Shown piece after piece: positions 24,828-33,237 of a DNA stretch of 36,090 bases. Each line of letters opens with the position of its first letter. The first letter of the stretch is position 1. The notes beneath the pieces were generated by a model. That model was not told the origin of the DNA. It saw only the letters and a list, made by a program, of their open reading frames with translations, and searched no databases. The position numbers and the translations under genes are program-made. Origin of the DNA: Bdellovibrionaceae bacterium UBA2316 (lineage in GTDB: Bacteria > Bdellovibrionota > Bdellovibrionia > Bdellovibrionales > Bdellovibrionaceae); the NCBI GenBank assembly GCA_002345205.1, contig DDVI01000136.1, positions 11,699 through 47,788 of the forward strand, in the 5' to 3' direction.

Positions 24828-25891
24828 TTAAAATGACAGATAGGGACTATGCCGATCATAGTCCGCAAAGACTAACTCGAGTTGTTTTTTCTCGCGGTCG
24901 ACAAATTCAGTGATGGCGTGACTTAAACCGGGATGATTGATCTGATGAGCGCTATAGGTTAACGTAGGCAGAAAACCGCAAGGGCCCTGTATTGCGCCCG
25001 ACACCCCCAATACCTGCCAAACAATCGTTGAGTGCCTATAAAATTCAAAGCACCCGCTACGGGTTGATCATTATGATAAGCTAAAACCAAAAGAATTTTG
25101 TCTTTCATCGTTTCAAAAATCAATCTAAAGAAATCGCCTGTTAAAAACTCGAAGCCCTGCTTTTTATCCATCGTACTTTGATAAAAACCATGCATGATGT
25201 CGGCATGACTCTGGGTCAATTGTGCGCCAGTCAGTTGCTCAATTCGAATCCCCTGCTCAGCGACCTGAGACCGTTCGCGAGAAACTTCACGACGACGCTT
25301 TCCCGTTAAGTTATTTAAAAACGAATCAAAATTTTCATAATTTCTATTGGACCAGTGATATTGAAAACTATTGCGAATAAAAAATCCCTGACTCTTAAAA
25401 AAACTTATTTCACTCTCTGGTATAAATAATTGATGAATAGAACTTACCCCCGCCGAGTGCACAAATTCCTTAGAGGCTTGCAACAAAGTCTGTTTAGTCA
25501 GTGCCTGTTCATCCCGTGAGCAATTAAAATCGATTAGAAATTTCGATCCCGTAGCGGGTGTAAACGGTATGGCCGATATTATTTTAGGATAGTATTTAAT
25601 TCCAGCATTGTAAGCCGCTTCAGCCCAGCCAAAATCAAATATAAACTCACCATAACTGTTGTCTTTGGCAAATAACACCAACGCCCCAGTTAATCGATCG
25701 TTAATCCACGCCGTAATATAAATAGGCGTCCAGCCAGTCCGTTCCCCTAAACAGTGAGTCTCCTCAAGCGAGGACAAGAATGCGTAATCTGTAAATGGAA
25801 AATCAGGCGCCTGTAAACAGCGCCAGGATTCTGGATCTATATTTAATATAGAATCGATAATTCTAATTTGATTCTTGAACAGACCGCTCAT
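24828..25891 (-). pseudogene. FemAB/GNAT-like (DUF482) gene disrupted by a deletion and frameshift
   Basis: The first frame (25891 to 24959, 310 residues) matches the PF04339-type GNAT/FemAB-like family: NDRLTGALVLFAKDNSYGEFIFDFGWAEAA, NLTGKRRREVSRER, and close to its end GALNFIGTQRLFGRYWGC. Family members then continue with about 35 residues to a GAQGEHK region and 'GF.P..TYSAH'. Here the frame runs into CRAQYRALAVFCLR and stops. The missing end, GFLPTLTYSAHQINHPGL and the C-terminal helix, appears in another frame down to 24828. So roughly 30 codons are gone and the frame is shifted. Probably inactivated, or a short variant. Confidence 0.65.
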
Positions 25892-25954
25892 AAGTCCTAG
25901 ATCTTAATACAAATTTGAAGTAAAGTAAGCGCGGATTTAAATAAAGGAAAAATA

Positions 25955-26287
25955 ATGCAAATTCACAGCTCCGAAAATACCAATCGACCACGTGAAAACC
26001 AAGAAACAGGCATTATTTTGGACGAGCGCCTAAAGACCCCGGCCATGCATGCCGTCGTCGTTCATAACGACCCGTTTACCCCACGCACTTTTGTCGTCGA
26101 AGTCCTACGCATGGTTTTTGGAAAAAACGAAGAACAAGCTAAGCATATCATGTTGACCGCCCACACAACGGGCCATGGGGTAATTGCTATTTACACGCGT
26201 GAAATTGCAGAAACTAAAGCCTCTCAAGCTAACACCTACTCGCATGATCAAGGCAAACTATTAATATTTTCAGTTGAAGAAGTTTAA
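25955..26287 (+). CDS. clpS: ATP-dependent Clp protease adaptor ClpS
   Basis: Delivers N-degron substrates to ClpA(P). 110 residues: an unstructured polar N-terminus of about 30 residues, then the ClpS fold with VVVHNDPFTPRTFVVEVLRMVF (the conserved HND and substrate pocket), AKHIMLTAHTTGHGVIAIYTREIAETKA and the closing strand LLIFSVEE. Lengths and motifs are normal. AAAGGAAA 6 nt before the ATG. clpA is not adjacent; yajQ follows 44 bp downstream. Confidence 0.96.
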   Translation: MQIHSSENTNRPRENQETGIILDERLKTPAMHAVVVHNDPFTPRTFVVEVLRMVFGKNEEQAKHIMLTAHTTGHGVIAIYTREIAETKASQANTYSHDQGKLLIFSVEEV

Positions 26288-26331
26288 CTTCATGCTAGAA
26301 GTATTTTAGAAATTAGACCATAGGACTACCC

Positions 26332-26823
26332 ATGCCATCATTTGATATTGTTTCAGAACTAGATATGCAAGAAGTTGACAACGCCATTAACCAAGCCCGT
26401 AAAGAAGTGGAAGGTCGTTACGATTTCAAAGGAAGTTCGGCTGAAATCAAGTGGGACAAAGACAAAAATGAAATCATATTCCAAGCCGAAGATGAATACA
26501 AAATGGGTGCTATTTCTAGTATCATTCTAAACAAAGCGGGTAAACGCGGCATCGACTTAAAGGCGTTTAAACTAGAACAAATCGAACCGGCTGGTGGCAA
26601 AACACTTCGTCAAAAAATAAAACTACAGCAAGGTTTGGAAAAAGAAGTTGCAAAAGACATAGTTAAATATATCAAAGATTCTAAATTAAAAGTCCAACCA
26701 CAGATCATGGATGATAAAGTTCGCGTTACATCAAAAAGTATTGATGAACTTCAAGAAACAATGTCTAGCCTGCGCAGCCAAAACTTCCCGGTACCATTGC
26801 AGTACAACAACATGCGATCTTAA
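26332..26823 (+). CDS. yajQ: YajQ family nucleotide/c-di-GMP-binding protein
   Basis: 163 residues, the standard YajQ length and text: MPSFDIVSELDMQEVDNAIN at the start, RYDFKGSSAEI, the central LKQKIKLQQG-type motif (TLRQKIKLQQGLEKEVAKDIVK), and the conserved end QNFPVPLQYNNMR. Homologues bind cyclic di-GMP or nucleic acid and affect transcription. Its last four bases overlap the end of the convergent hydrolase gene. Confidence 0.96.
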   Translation: MPSFDIVSELDMQEVDNAINQARKEVEGRYDFKGSSAEIKWDKDKNEIIFQAEDEYKMGAISSIILNKAGKRGIDLKAFKLEQIEPAGGKTLRQKIKLQQGLEKEVAKDIVKYIKDSKLKVQPQIMDDKVRVTSKSIDELQETMSSLRSQNFPVPLQYNNMRS

Positions 26824-28178
26824 GCCTTACCGAAAATCCGTTTCAGTTGCGCCTTTTGGTAGGCGCCAAAAACACCATTAAACAAACAACGCACTAACGG
26901 ATCCTCAAACACATCGGCGTCAGCCAAATCTGTCTCACAGTCCGGCTCAAACTGAATGTCATTGATCCGCATGTACATACTCGTTAACGATTCGCCCCAC
27001 TCAAGCGCCGCATACAGCTTAGCCACCGGGACTTCCGTCAGCCATGCCGTTTTGTCAGTGTGGGCAGCTATCCTGGTGATTCGTCGTCCTTGAATCTTAT
27101 AATCAAGTGTTCTAACGTGTCCTAAGTGGTCATATAAATTTAATCCCCATAGGCGAGGCTGACCAAAATAGCCCACGTCATAGTCGTGATCGTGCGGATA
27201 CAATTGAGCGTACACATTCGGTAATTCGTCCATGCAATAGGTAAAAACTCGATCGTTCTCTGCCTTATTAATTGGCGCTATCTGAGTGGCTATTTGTGCC
27301 GTCGTCGGAATCACTGCCTCTGGGTGATATTCGTAGTCAACGTCTTGATTTCCGATGGGCTTAACCCACCCTAACCGCGACGACATGTGAAAACTATGCT
27401 TATCCAAGGCAATTGAAACGCCTGGATTCAAACGCAATACTTGGGTTTGAGGCAGAATAGCTTTAATTTCATTTTCAAAACGCCGGTACGTTATCGGAAA
27501 AAATGCGTGATTGTACCAAGACCAAGACTCATGAATAAACTGACATGAACTCGGAACGACAATTTTAGGGTTCAAAGACTGAATTTGCTCGAGCCATTCA
27601 AAAGGGAACTCGATCGGCTGGTTCTTAAACCGTGACGGACTCAGTACTTCGATTTCCCGCATCGTTTGAAATGGCCATAAAATCATATCCCAAGGGCCAC
27701 GTTGTTTTAATTTACTTACGGTATCATGATCAATCCAAGAATCCACCACGTTCAAAATATTCAATCCGTCTGTTTGTATATGGAAAATAGAATCCACATC
27801 CACATCTAAGGCCGGCAACGTAGTCACCCGAATAGAACCTGTTTCGACAGTCTCATTCAATTGTAAAGACATCACGTTCAAAAAACCAAGTGAGCGGATA
27901 ATTTCTAACATTTCGTTATGCACGCAGAAAATGTAAATCGGAGTTTCCCGATTTAAAAATGCTAAACTTTCCAATGAACAATGATCATCATGATAATGAG
28001 ATATAAAAACGGCATCGAATTTTAACTCACGAATTTGCGCAGTATCAAATACTACGTTTGGAAACGCAAAACAGTTTCGACTAAACGGTGTTTCAAAAAT
28101 AGGATCAAAGAGTATGTGAGTACGTTCACACTCAAAAGAATACCCAGCATGAAGAATTCTAGAAATTTTTAAAGCCAT
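26820..28178 (-). CDS. Metallo-beta-lactamase-fold hydrolase (UlaG-like)
   Basis: 452 residues with an N-terminal MBL domain. The metal motif HxHxDH is SHYHDDHCSLESL (His61, His63, Asp65, His66); the opening HAGYSFECERTHILFDPIF is typical of UlaG/CMP-sialate-hydroxylase-like members. The C-terminal 200 residues carry conserved-looking texts (PSSCQFIHESWSWYNHAF; YDVGYFGQPRLWGLNLYDHLG) of unknown function. The substrate is unknown. No signal peptide. Convergent with yajQ, and 7 bp downstream of the Cys-rich membrane protein gene, so probably co-transcribed with it. Confidence 0.85.
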   Translation of the reverse strand: MALKISRILHAGYSFECERTHILFDPIFETPFSRNCFAFPNVVFDTAQIRELKFDAVFISHYHDDHCSLESLAFLNRETPIYIFCVHNEMLEIIRSLGFLNVMSLQLNETVETGSIRVTTLPALDVDVDSIFHIQTDGLNILNVVDSWIDHDTVSKLKQRGPWDMILWPFQTMREIEVLSPSRFKNQPIEFPFEWLEQIQSLNPKIVVPSSCQFIHESWSWYNHAFFPITYRRFENEIKAILPQTQVLRLNPGVSIALDKHSFHMSSRLGWVKPIGNQDVDYEYHPEAVIPTTAQIATQIAPINKAENDRVFTYCMDELPNVYAQLYPHDHDYDVGYFGQPRLWGLNLYDHLGHVRTLDYKIQGRRITRIAAHTDKTAWLTEVPVAKLYAALEWGESLTSMYMRINDIQFEPDCETDLADADVFEDPLVRCLFNGVFGAYQKAQLKRIFGKA

Positions 28179-28185
28179 GGCTAGA

Positions 28186-28641
28186 CTATTGACTCTGATC
28201 TATTTTTTGAAAATAGCTCTGACACGACGCCGAGGTTTCATTTTTTCGATTATAATGCATGCTCTTATCAAAATTTCGACCGATACAGGTCTCTAGAAAA
28301 TTTCCTGTCAGAAAGGACGGCCGGGCTTTTCTAATTATCGCCAAACGATCTTCGCAATCCCCATACGAAGATATCCACGCCGACATACACGTTTCTTCCG
28401 ATAAATTATAGCACTCAATTTGTTTAGAAAGAGCCCCACAGGGTGATCGATCCCCCTCCGGCGCCAGCTGACCTGAAACATGGGCAAAATAGAAATAAAG
28501 GGTCGAGATAAAAATAAAAGCAAAGCCAGCGGTTGTATCCATCCAAGAAGACGCTTGATAGCGTGAACTAATGGGAGTCTTAATAAAAAGATAAAGGCCA
28601 ATACCAAACGGTAAAAGAAAAATAACGTCCCAAATATTCAT
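28186..28641 (-). CDS. Two-helix membrane protein with six-cysteine domain
   Basis: 151 residues with two membrane helices (about residues 5-20, WDVIFLLPFGIGLYLFI, and 37-55, AGFAFIFISTLYFYFAHV). The following 95 residues contain six cysteines (in PCG, ECY, TCM, DCE, TCI and SCQ), consistent with three disulfides in the periplasm. No family recognised. 7 bp upstream of the MBL hydrolase on the same strand. Confidence 0.65.
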   Translation of the reverse strand: MNIWDVIFLLPFGIGLYLFIKTPISSRYQASSWMDTTAGFAFIFISTLYFYFAHVSGQLAPEGDRSPCGALSKQIECYNLSEETCMSAWISSYGDCEDRLAIIRKARPSFLTGNFLETCIGRNFDKSMHYNRKNETSASCQSYFQKIDQSQ

Positions 28642-28684
28642 AGATTTATTTTTCAGCAGTTTTTATAGTTTGTAAACGGATAGT

Positions 28685-29326
28685 TTAATCTTTGATGATA
28701 ATACGATCAGAAATCTCGTTCTTATTCACCGCCTGAGCTGGCAAATGGGTTCGCAAAATTTCTCCGCAACGTTCAACGGCCGATTCAAAACCTTTTGACC
28801 ATTCTTTGCGATGCAAATGCGCGGATAAAATATCGATCACTTCTTGCCATGTTGATTCAGGATAATATTTGGCAATCCCTTCATCCGCTAAAATAATCGC
28901 CTTACGTTCCATTATCGATACAAAAAGCAAAATTCCCGTGCGTTTTTCGGTGTGTTTTAAATGATTAGCAGACCATTCTGCGTGCGCCCGATTCCAAACT
29001 TGAAACTCACGATCCTGGGCGGGTATTAACCAGCGCTGTATTACCATACTACGAGACAGAACAGCGCCAATCAAAAAACAAATCAAAAATACGCCGGCGA
29101 TAGGTAACCCCCACCATGATCGAACCCAAAGTTGACTCCACTCTAATAGCGCAAGAGAAACCAAACTGAATACAATTAATCCGACATAAAATGGCAGATG
29201 CCCGATCACAGAACTACGCCTTACAATCATCGGTACAATCTCGCCACTGGTGCCGACTTCTGCTTTTTTAACTGCGGCGCTTATTTTTGTAATTTCAGCA
29301 TCCGTTAAGAATCTATTACCAATCAC
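28685..29326 (-). CDS. TPM-domain (DUF477-like) membrane protein, second copy
   Basis: 213 residues with the TPM fold: FLTDAEITKISAAVKKAEVGTSGEIVPMIV at the start, then two membrane helices (about 44-60 and 71-90) inserted in the domain, and the conserved WQEVIDILSAHLHRKEWSKGFESAVERCGEIL at the end. The GTG start at 29326 is preferred: GGAGGAG lies 6 nt upstream, whereas a start at 29380 would lie deep within the preceding gene and add a low-complexity Ala/Val leader. Overlaps the previous gene by 11 bp. Last gene of the LemA-TPM-TPM operon. Confidence 0.8.
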   Translation of the reverse strand: MIGNRFLTDAEITKISAAVKKAEVGTSGEIVPMIVRRSSVIGHLPFYVGLIVFSLVSLALLEWSQLWVRSWWGLPIAGVFLICFLIGAVLSRSMVIQRWLIPAQDREFQVWNRAHAEWSANHLKHTEKRTGILLFVSIMERKAIILADEGIAKYYPESTWQEVIDILSAHLHRKEWSKGFESAVERCGEILRTHLPAQAVNKNEISDRIIIKD

Positions 29327-30056
29327 TGGATGCTCCTCCGCCACTAAAGCCACCGCCGCCACCTGACCAGCCGCCGCCACCAGAACCCCAACCGCCGCGG
29401 CCCACAGAGTACCCCGTGCCGAAGCCGCCTATGAATGGCAAAAAGCCACTTCGTCGACGTCGTCCAAGCATATTAATTAGAATAAACAGAAACAAAATAA
29501 TCCAAAATAAGTAAGATTCACCCTCTTTTTCTTGAGAAACGCGATCAGGTGCCGCTGATTGAAGATGATTCTGAGCATACTCGGGATCAATAGCGCGAAT
29601 AATTTCCGCTATGGCTGCCGCAATTCCAGCCGCAAATTCTGAGGATTTAAACAAAGGTCGCACGCGATCATCCAGAATCCGTTTAGTTTGAATATCCGTT
29701 AATGCGCCCTCTAACCCTTGCCCAACTTCAATCCGCATTTTTCTATCATTTGCAGAAACCAAAAATAAAATGCCATCATCGCGCTTTTGATTTCCTAGCT
29801 TCCACTTATCGGCAAGTTCGATACTATATTGCTCAATCGTTAGACCTTGTAAATCCTGAACAATAGCGACTTGAATCTGCGCTTTGCCGACCTGACGATA
29901 GCTATAAAGCCAGTTTTCAATTTCCATTTTTTCCGAGCGAGACAACCAACCTACTTCATCAACGACCGGTGAATTCAGCGACGGCAATGTGACAGCAAAA
30001 ACAGTAGTCGCTAGAAAAAGGGAAATAAAAAAAGAGACGTTACGAACTAGACCCAT
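29316..30056 (-). CDS. TPM-domain (YgcG-like) protein with glycine-rich tail
   Basis: 246 residues: signal peptide (FFISLFLATTVFA), TPM domain (about 30-155) with VVDEVGWLSRSEKMEIENWL, IQVAIVQDLQGLTIEQYSIE, DDGILFLVSANDRKMRIEVGQGLEG and the helix SEFAAGIAAAIAEII, one membrane helix (about 182-197) and a C-terminal glycine/serine-rich tail ending GGGASSDW. This is the standard YgcG architecture (TPM periplasmic, Gly-rich tail cytoplasmic). Family members may act as phosphatases or as partners of LemA in envelope stress. It overlaps the lemA stop by one base (TAATG). Confidence 0.88.
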   Translation of the reverse strand: MGLVRNVSFFISLFLATTVFAVTLPSLNSPVVDEVGWLSRSEKMEIENWLYSYRQVGKAQIQVAIVQDLQGLTIEQYSIELADKWKLGNQKRDDGILFLVSANDRKMRIEVGQGLEGALTDIQTKRILDDRVRPLFKSSEFAAGIAAAIAEIIRAIDPEYAQNHLQSAAPDRVSQEKEGESYLFWIILFLFILINMLGRRRRSGFLPFIGGFGTGYSVGRGGWGSGGGGWSGGGGGFSGGGASSDW

Positions 30057-30640
30057 TAAAATTTTACTTCAGGTGGTTTTTGAATTTTTTCTTTTTCGTC
30101 CGCCGTCACATCCCATTGAGGCATTTTATCATGATGATACAGGAATGAATTCGTCCAACTTGTAGGAGGCACGGTCACTAAATTATTAAACTCTTTAACA
30201 GTGTCGATATAGCGTTTACGAGCAATGGTAATTCTGTTTTCAGTACCTTCAAGCTGTGCTTGTAAATCACGGAAGTTTTCGTTGGCCTTTAAATCTGGGT
30301 ACTTTTCAGCAACCACTAATAGACGACCTAAAGCACTACCCAGCTGCCCTTGCGCTTCGGAGTATTTCTGAATTTGTTCTGGAGTCGCTTTAGATGGATC
30401 TAACGTAACTTGAGTCGCCTGCGAGCGGGCTTGAGTGACCCCCTCAAGAGTTTCCTTTTCATGCTTTGCGTAGCCCTGCACTGTCGCAACCAAATTTGGG
30501 ATCAGATCGGCGCGACGCTTATATTGATTAGTAACTTCTGACAAAGCAGCTTCAACTTCATTTTTAGAAGCTGGTATCGATTGAAAACCACATCCAGTTA
30601 AAAACACTACCGTTACAAACAACAAACCAACATAACGCAT
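30056..30640 (-). CDS. lemA: LemA family lipoprotein
   Basis: 194 residues. ATG 30640 has AAGGAG 8 nt upstream and gives a signal peptide with lipobox VFLTGC, so the protein would be lipid-anchored, unlike the classic LemA with a transmembrane helix. The LemA fold is clear: VTNQYKRRADLIPNLVATVQGYAKHEKETLEGVTQAR and NENFRDLQAQLEGTENRITIARKRYIDTVKEFN, an all-helical bundle. First gene of a three-gene unit with two TPM-domain proteins, an association common across bacteria. Confidence 0.92.
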   Translation of the reverse strand: MRYVGLLFVTVVFLTGCGFQSIPASKNEVEAALSEVTNQYKRRADLIPNLVATVQGYAKHEKETLEGVTQARSQATQVTLDPSKATPEQIQKYSEAQGQLGSALGRLLVVAEKYPDLKANENFRDLQAQLEGTENRITIARKRYIDTVKEFNNLVTVPPTSWTNSFLYHHDKMPQWDVTADEKEKIQKPPEVKF

Positions 30641-30739
30641 GTAGGACTCCTTAAAATGTACCTGACTCACAGTATGAATTCAGCTTGACGTTTGTAAAGT
30701 AGAAATCTTCCAAGCGGCATTTTTTAAACAGATTTTATT

Positions 30740-31801
30740 CTATAACCAGAGTATTGAATCCACCTGCGCAATAAGTTGCTTGACCAAGGCATCGATTTCA
30801 CGTTGTTCAACGATCTTACGCTCTAAGTATTTTAAATTTCCTCCGGGACTTATAACAAAACCTACCCGACGAACAATAGGAAATACACGACTTGGAAAAT
30901 ACTGGTAGTAGTCAGAATTCCGATTTAAAACCTCGTCCACCGTCACAACCACGGCGGCGCTGTAGATTTTGTTTAATTCCTTCTGCCACTCCTGCCATTT
31001 TAGTTCTTTAGCTTCAATACAGGCTTGTTTTCGCAGATTATCCAATTTCACGAAAAGAGTATCAACTTCAACTTGGCTGCGAGGATTAAATGCGCTGAAG
31101 TTAGGTGTCACTTCTGTCAATTGAGGCATAACAAAATCGGTCATCTGAGAGAAAATTCGGCATAACTCTTTTGGATTTTCGTAATTTACCAACGCATACG
31201 TTTCATCGATCAACTGATTCAGCTTATACAGTGAGCTATGGATTTTCTCTAAAGCTTGGTGATGGTCGCCTATTTGACTAGCGCGATATAAAACATGATA
31301 CTGAATCAAATCCGCTTGTTCCTCGGTCGTGTTGCCGACCAAATGACTGTATTCATGCGCCACTAATGCTACTAACCGCGGTGCAATTTGAATTTCGCTC
31401 ATTTTACTGGTTATAGCCTTTGTACTAAGGCAGATGTCATCACCCGTTGGCGCGAAAATACTGGCATCTTTTTTAACTCCATTACGATCCAAGCACGAAT
31501 CTTTTGAATTTAGAAAAATGCGAGGCGAAGAAATAAGCCTAAACAACGTGTCTCTGTCTTTGAAAAACAGATCCCATGCCTCGCCCGTAATTTGATTTTT
31601 CTTAACAGCATAGTCGACATAAAGACTATTAATCACCACGTTCAAAAGTGACGGCACCTTCGTGCGAAAAATATGTTCTACCATTTGCTGTGATACCGGC
31701 TGACCATCATCAAGCTCGCCACCACCACTGGTGATAGGGCCAGACTGTGACCACGCCAATTGACTTACGCACAACCAAAACAAAGCTATATTTTTAAGCA
31801 T
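30740..31801 (-). CDS. Secreted HExxH metallopeptidase-like protein
   Basis: 353 residues from ATG 31801 (GGAG 5 nt upstream; a GTG two codons upstream is possible). A signal peptide (NIALFWLCVSQLAWS) precedes a domain with ALVAHEYSHLVGNTTEEQAD, i.e. HExxH with His149, Glu150 and His153 plus a glutamate 7-8 residues on that could be the third zinc ligand. The C-terminal half is helical. No known family beyond the zincin motif. An imperfect direct repeat pair lies just upstream. It is 100 bp before lemA on the same strand, but the lemA cluster appears to have its own start. Confidence 0.7.
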   Translation of the reverse strand: MLKNIALFWLCVSQLAWSQSGPITSGGGELDDGQPVSQQMVEHIFRTKVPSLLNVVINSLYVDYAVKKNQITGEAWDLFFKDRDTLFRLISSPRIFLNSKDSCLDRNGVKKDASIFAPTGDDICLSTKAITSKMSEIQIAPRLVALVAHEYSHLVGNTTEEQADLIQYHVLYRASQIGDHHQALEKIHSSLYKLNQLIDETYALVNYENPKELCRIFSQMTDFVMPQLTEVTPNFSAFNPRSQVEVDTLFVKLDNLRKQACIEAKELKWQEWQKELNKIYSAAVVVTVDEVLNRNSDYYQYFPSRVFPIVRRVGFVISPGGNLKYLERKIVEQREIDALVKQLIAQVDSILWL

Positions 31802-31814
31802 CCCCACTCCAAAA

Positions 31815-31864
31815 TGTATATAGCTTTGTAAATAACCGAGTCACGTCTGTATATATCTTTGTTA
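31815..31864. repeat. Paired 17-base direct repeats, possible operator
   Basis: TGTATATAGCTTTGTAA (31815-31831) and TGTATATATCTTTGTTA (31848-31864), 15 of 17 identical, start-to-start spacing 33 bp (about three helical turns), immediately upstream of the metallopeptidase gene. This geometry fits two regulator molecules on one DNA face. Confidence 0.45.
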
Positions 31865-31877
31865 TAAAAAAATTAAC

Positions 31878-32312
31878 TCATCCCGCCGTATTTCTTCGAA
31901 TTTTTTGACTCAAGCGAAAGAACGCTTCAGCATCATTTGGTTCAACCCAATTGCGTCCCACTTTCTTTAAATCCGTATCATCTCGGTCGATACCCAAAAA
32001 ATGCACATAGTCAAAATCGCAAATAAAAAAATGATCACGATACGGAAGTAAAAAACCATCGCTTGCTTTGAGCTGCGCTTCCGCTTGATCATAGCTTTTA
32101 TACCAAACTTTCCAGCGGGCCGAGCTACCCTTTGGGCAATAATGTTCGGTGGCCTCAAATAATTCTTTGAGCTCGCGCCAGGATTTAAAACCGGACGCTT
32201 TGGCTAGAATATCAAAGGCGTCTTTAAGCTGAATGGGTTTACCCGCATTCTTCTTTAATTTCTGAAGCAACTTGGCCTTAATTTTAAGAGATTCGATTCC
32301 GGCTGTAGACAT
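31878..32312 (-). CDS. Small protein with glyoxalase-superfamily-associated helical domain
   Basis: 144 residues from ATG 32312, chosen for AAGGAGA about 8 nt upstream; the open frame extends to 32474 without a ribosome site. The first 55 residues match the helical module seen in 'glyoxalase superfamily' proteins (PF20066-like), pattern LK..AK.L...L......A...LAK..GF.SWRELK: here LKIKAKLLQKLKKN and DILAKASGFKSWRELKELF. The rest has mixed strands and is unrecognised (FFICDFDYVHFLGIDRDDTD). Cytoplasmic. Leader contains a strong palindrome (32335-32359). Confidence 0.65.
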   Translation of the reverse strand: MSTAGIESLKIKAKLLQKLKKNAGKPIQLKDAFDILAKASGFKSWRELKELFEATEHYCPKGSSARWKVWYKSYDQAEAQLKASDGFLLPYRDHFFICDFDYVHFLGIDRDDTDLKKVGRNWVEPNDAEAFFRLSQKIRRNTAG

Positions 32313-32334
32313 ATAAACAGTCTCCTTTGGTCGT

Positions 32335-32359
32335 GTTGCCAATGCCCGCATTTGGCAAC
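32335..32359. promoter_or_regulatory. 25-bp palindrome upstream of the 31878 gene
   Basis: GTTGCCAATGC - CC - GCATTTGGCAAC, symmetric apart from one extra base in one arm. It lies 23 bp upstream of the minus-strand ATG and 4 bp from its Shine-Dalgarno, in a 210-bp divergent intergenic region. It could be a dimeric repressor operator or, in the transcript, a 10-12 bp leader hairpin. Confidence 0.5.
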
Positions 32360-32522
32360 CAAAAGAGTTAATTACATGCTTTTTAATCGGAGTGAGGTAC
32401 TCTTTGGCGGGTAGGCGCCTCCGGGGAGCCTTATTTAAGAGTATGCATGAAATATTTTCTAAAAGCAAATTCAAACTGTCGCCCCGCTTTAGTTGAGGAT
32501 AAAAGACCGCGTAGGAGATATC

Positions 32523-33179
32523 ATGAAACTACTATTCGTATCTGTCCTTTTACTTTCAACGTGGGCCCTGGGCGCAAATAAAGTAATTCAAAAAACTCGC
32601 ATCGTAGACGAAAAAATTATAGCAGCCGAAGGTTGTTCAATATCGGGCGATTATATTCATGATGCTTACAGTTCAACTCAGTATAGATACACAGTTACGA
32701 TGAAAATTAAAATTCTTCAAAAACAGGAAGTCTTCAATGTCAACGTGAAGAAACCTTTGTTCGGTAAAAAAATAGAAACTGAAATTGCAAACTCGGCTAA
32801 ACCCGGACCAGATAAAACAATTGCATCCACCCGCTCGGTAAAATTTGATGCTCGTTTCCCAACCGAAGTAAATCGTTTGGCACTTTTAAAAGCGTGTGAT
32901 GATGAACAGGTATTTATCAACACAGGCTCTTACCCTCCACCGCCACCTAAACCACCGGAAGAACCTAAAAAACCAGTTACGCCGCCGGCTACCACAACAC
33001 CAACGACGCCAACAACTCCCGTATTGCCAGGCATTCCTGCAGTACCTGGAACGTCACCTACACCTGATCCACTGTTTCCAATAGAGGTGCTTCCGGGAAA
33101 TCCCGCTGACCTTCCGACTTTGCCCGAGCTGCCGGGGGCAGACACTCCTGCTGCAAAGACCACTGAAACTAAAAAATAA
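32523..33179 (+). CDS. Secreted protein with proline/threonine-rich C-terminus
   Basis: 218 residues from ATG 32523 (AGGAG 6 nt upstream). A signal peptide (LLFVSVLLLSTWALGA) is followed by a globular domain of about 115 residues containing two Cys (GCSISG and KACDDEQ) and alternating strands, and then by a low-complexity tail of about 75 residues: a polyproline run, Thr/Pro repeats (ATTTPTTPTTP) and LPG/VPG repeats, ending KKTETKK-like. The tail could be a cell-wall or surface stalk. No family recognised. Confidence 0.65.
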   Translation: MKLLFVSVLLLSTWALGANKVIQKTRIVDEKIIAAEGCSISGDYIHDAYSSTQYRYTVTMKIKILQKQEVFNVNVKKPLFGKKIETEIANSAKPGPDKTIASTRSVKFDARFPTEVNRLALLKACDDEQVFINTGSYPPPPPKPPEEPKKPVTPPATTTPTTPTTPVLPGIPAVPGTSPTPDPLFPIEVLPGNPADLPTLPELPGADTPAAKTTETKK

Positions 33180-33197
33180 TTTTGCTTAGCCCCAATC

Positions 33198-33226
33198 TTC
33201 TAGACTGATGTCGGTCGAGATATAAA
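33198..33226 (+). promoter_or_regulatory. Possible promoter for the Trp-rich protein gene
   Basis: TATAAA (33221-33226, 5 of 6 to the -10 consensus) with TTCTAG 17 bp upstream (33198-33203, weak -35). The palindrome at 33238-33254 would start just downstream of the transcription start, a usual position for a repressor operator. Confidence 0.35.
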
Positions 33227-33237
33227 AACAACACTTC

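Noticed and set aside
32930..33163. Antisense Gly/Val-rich ORF over the Pro-rich tail
   Set aside because: Reverse complement of proline codons gives glycine codons; a typical shadow frame.
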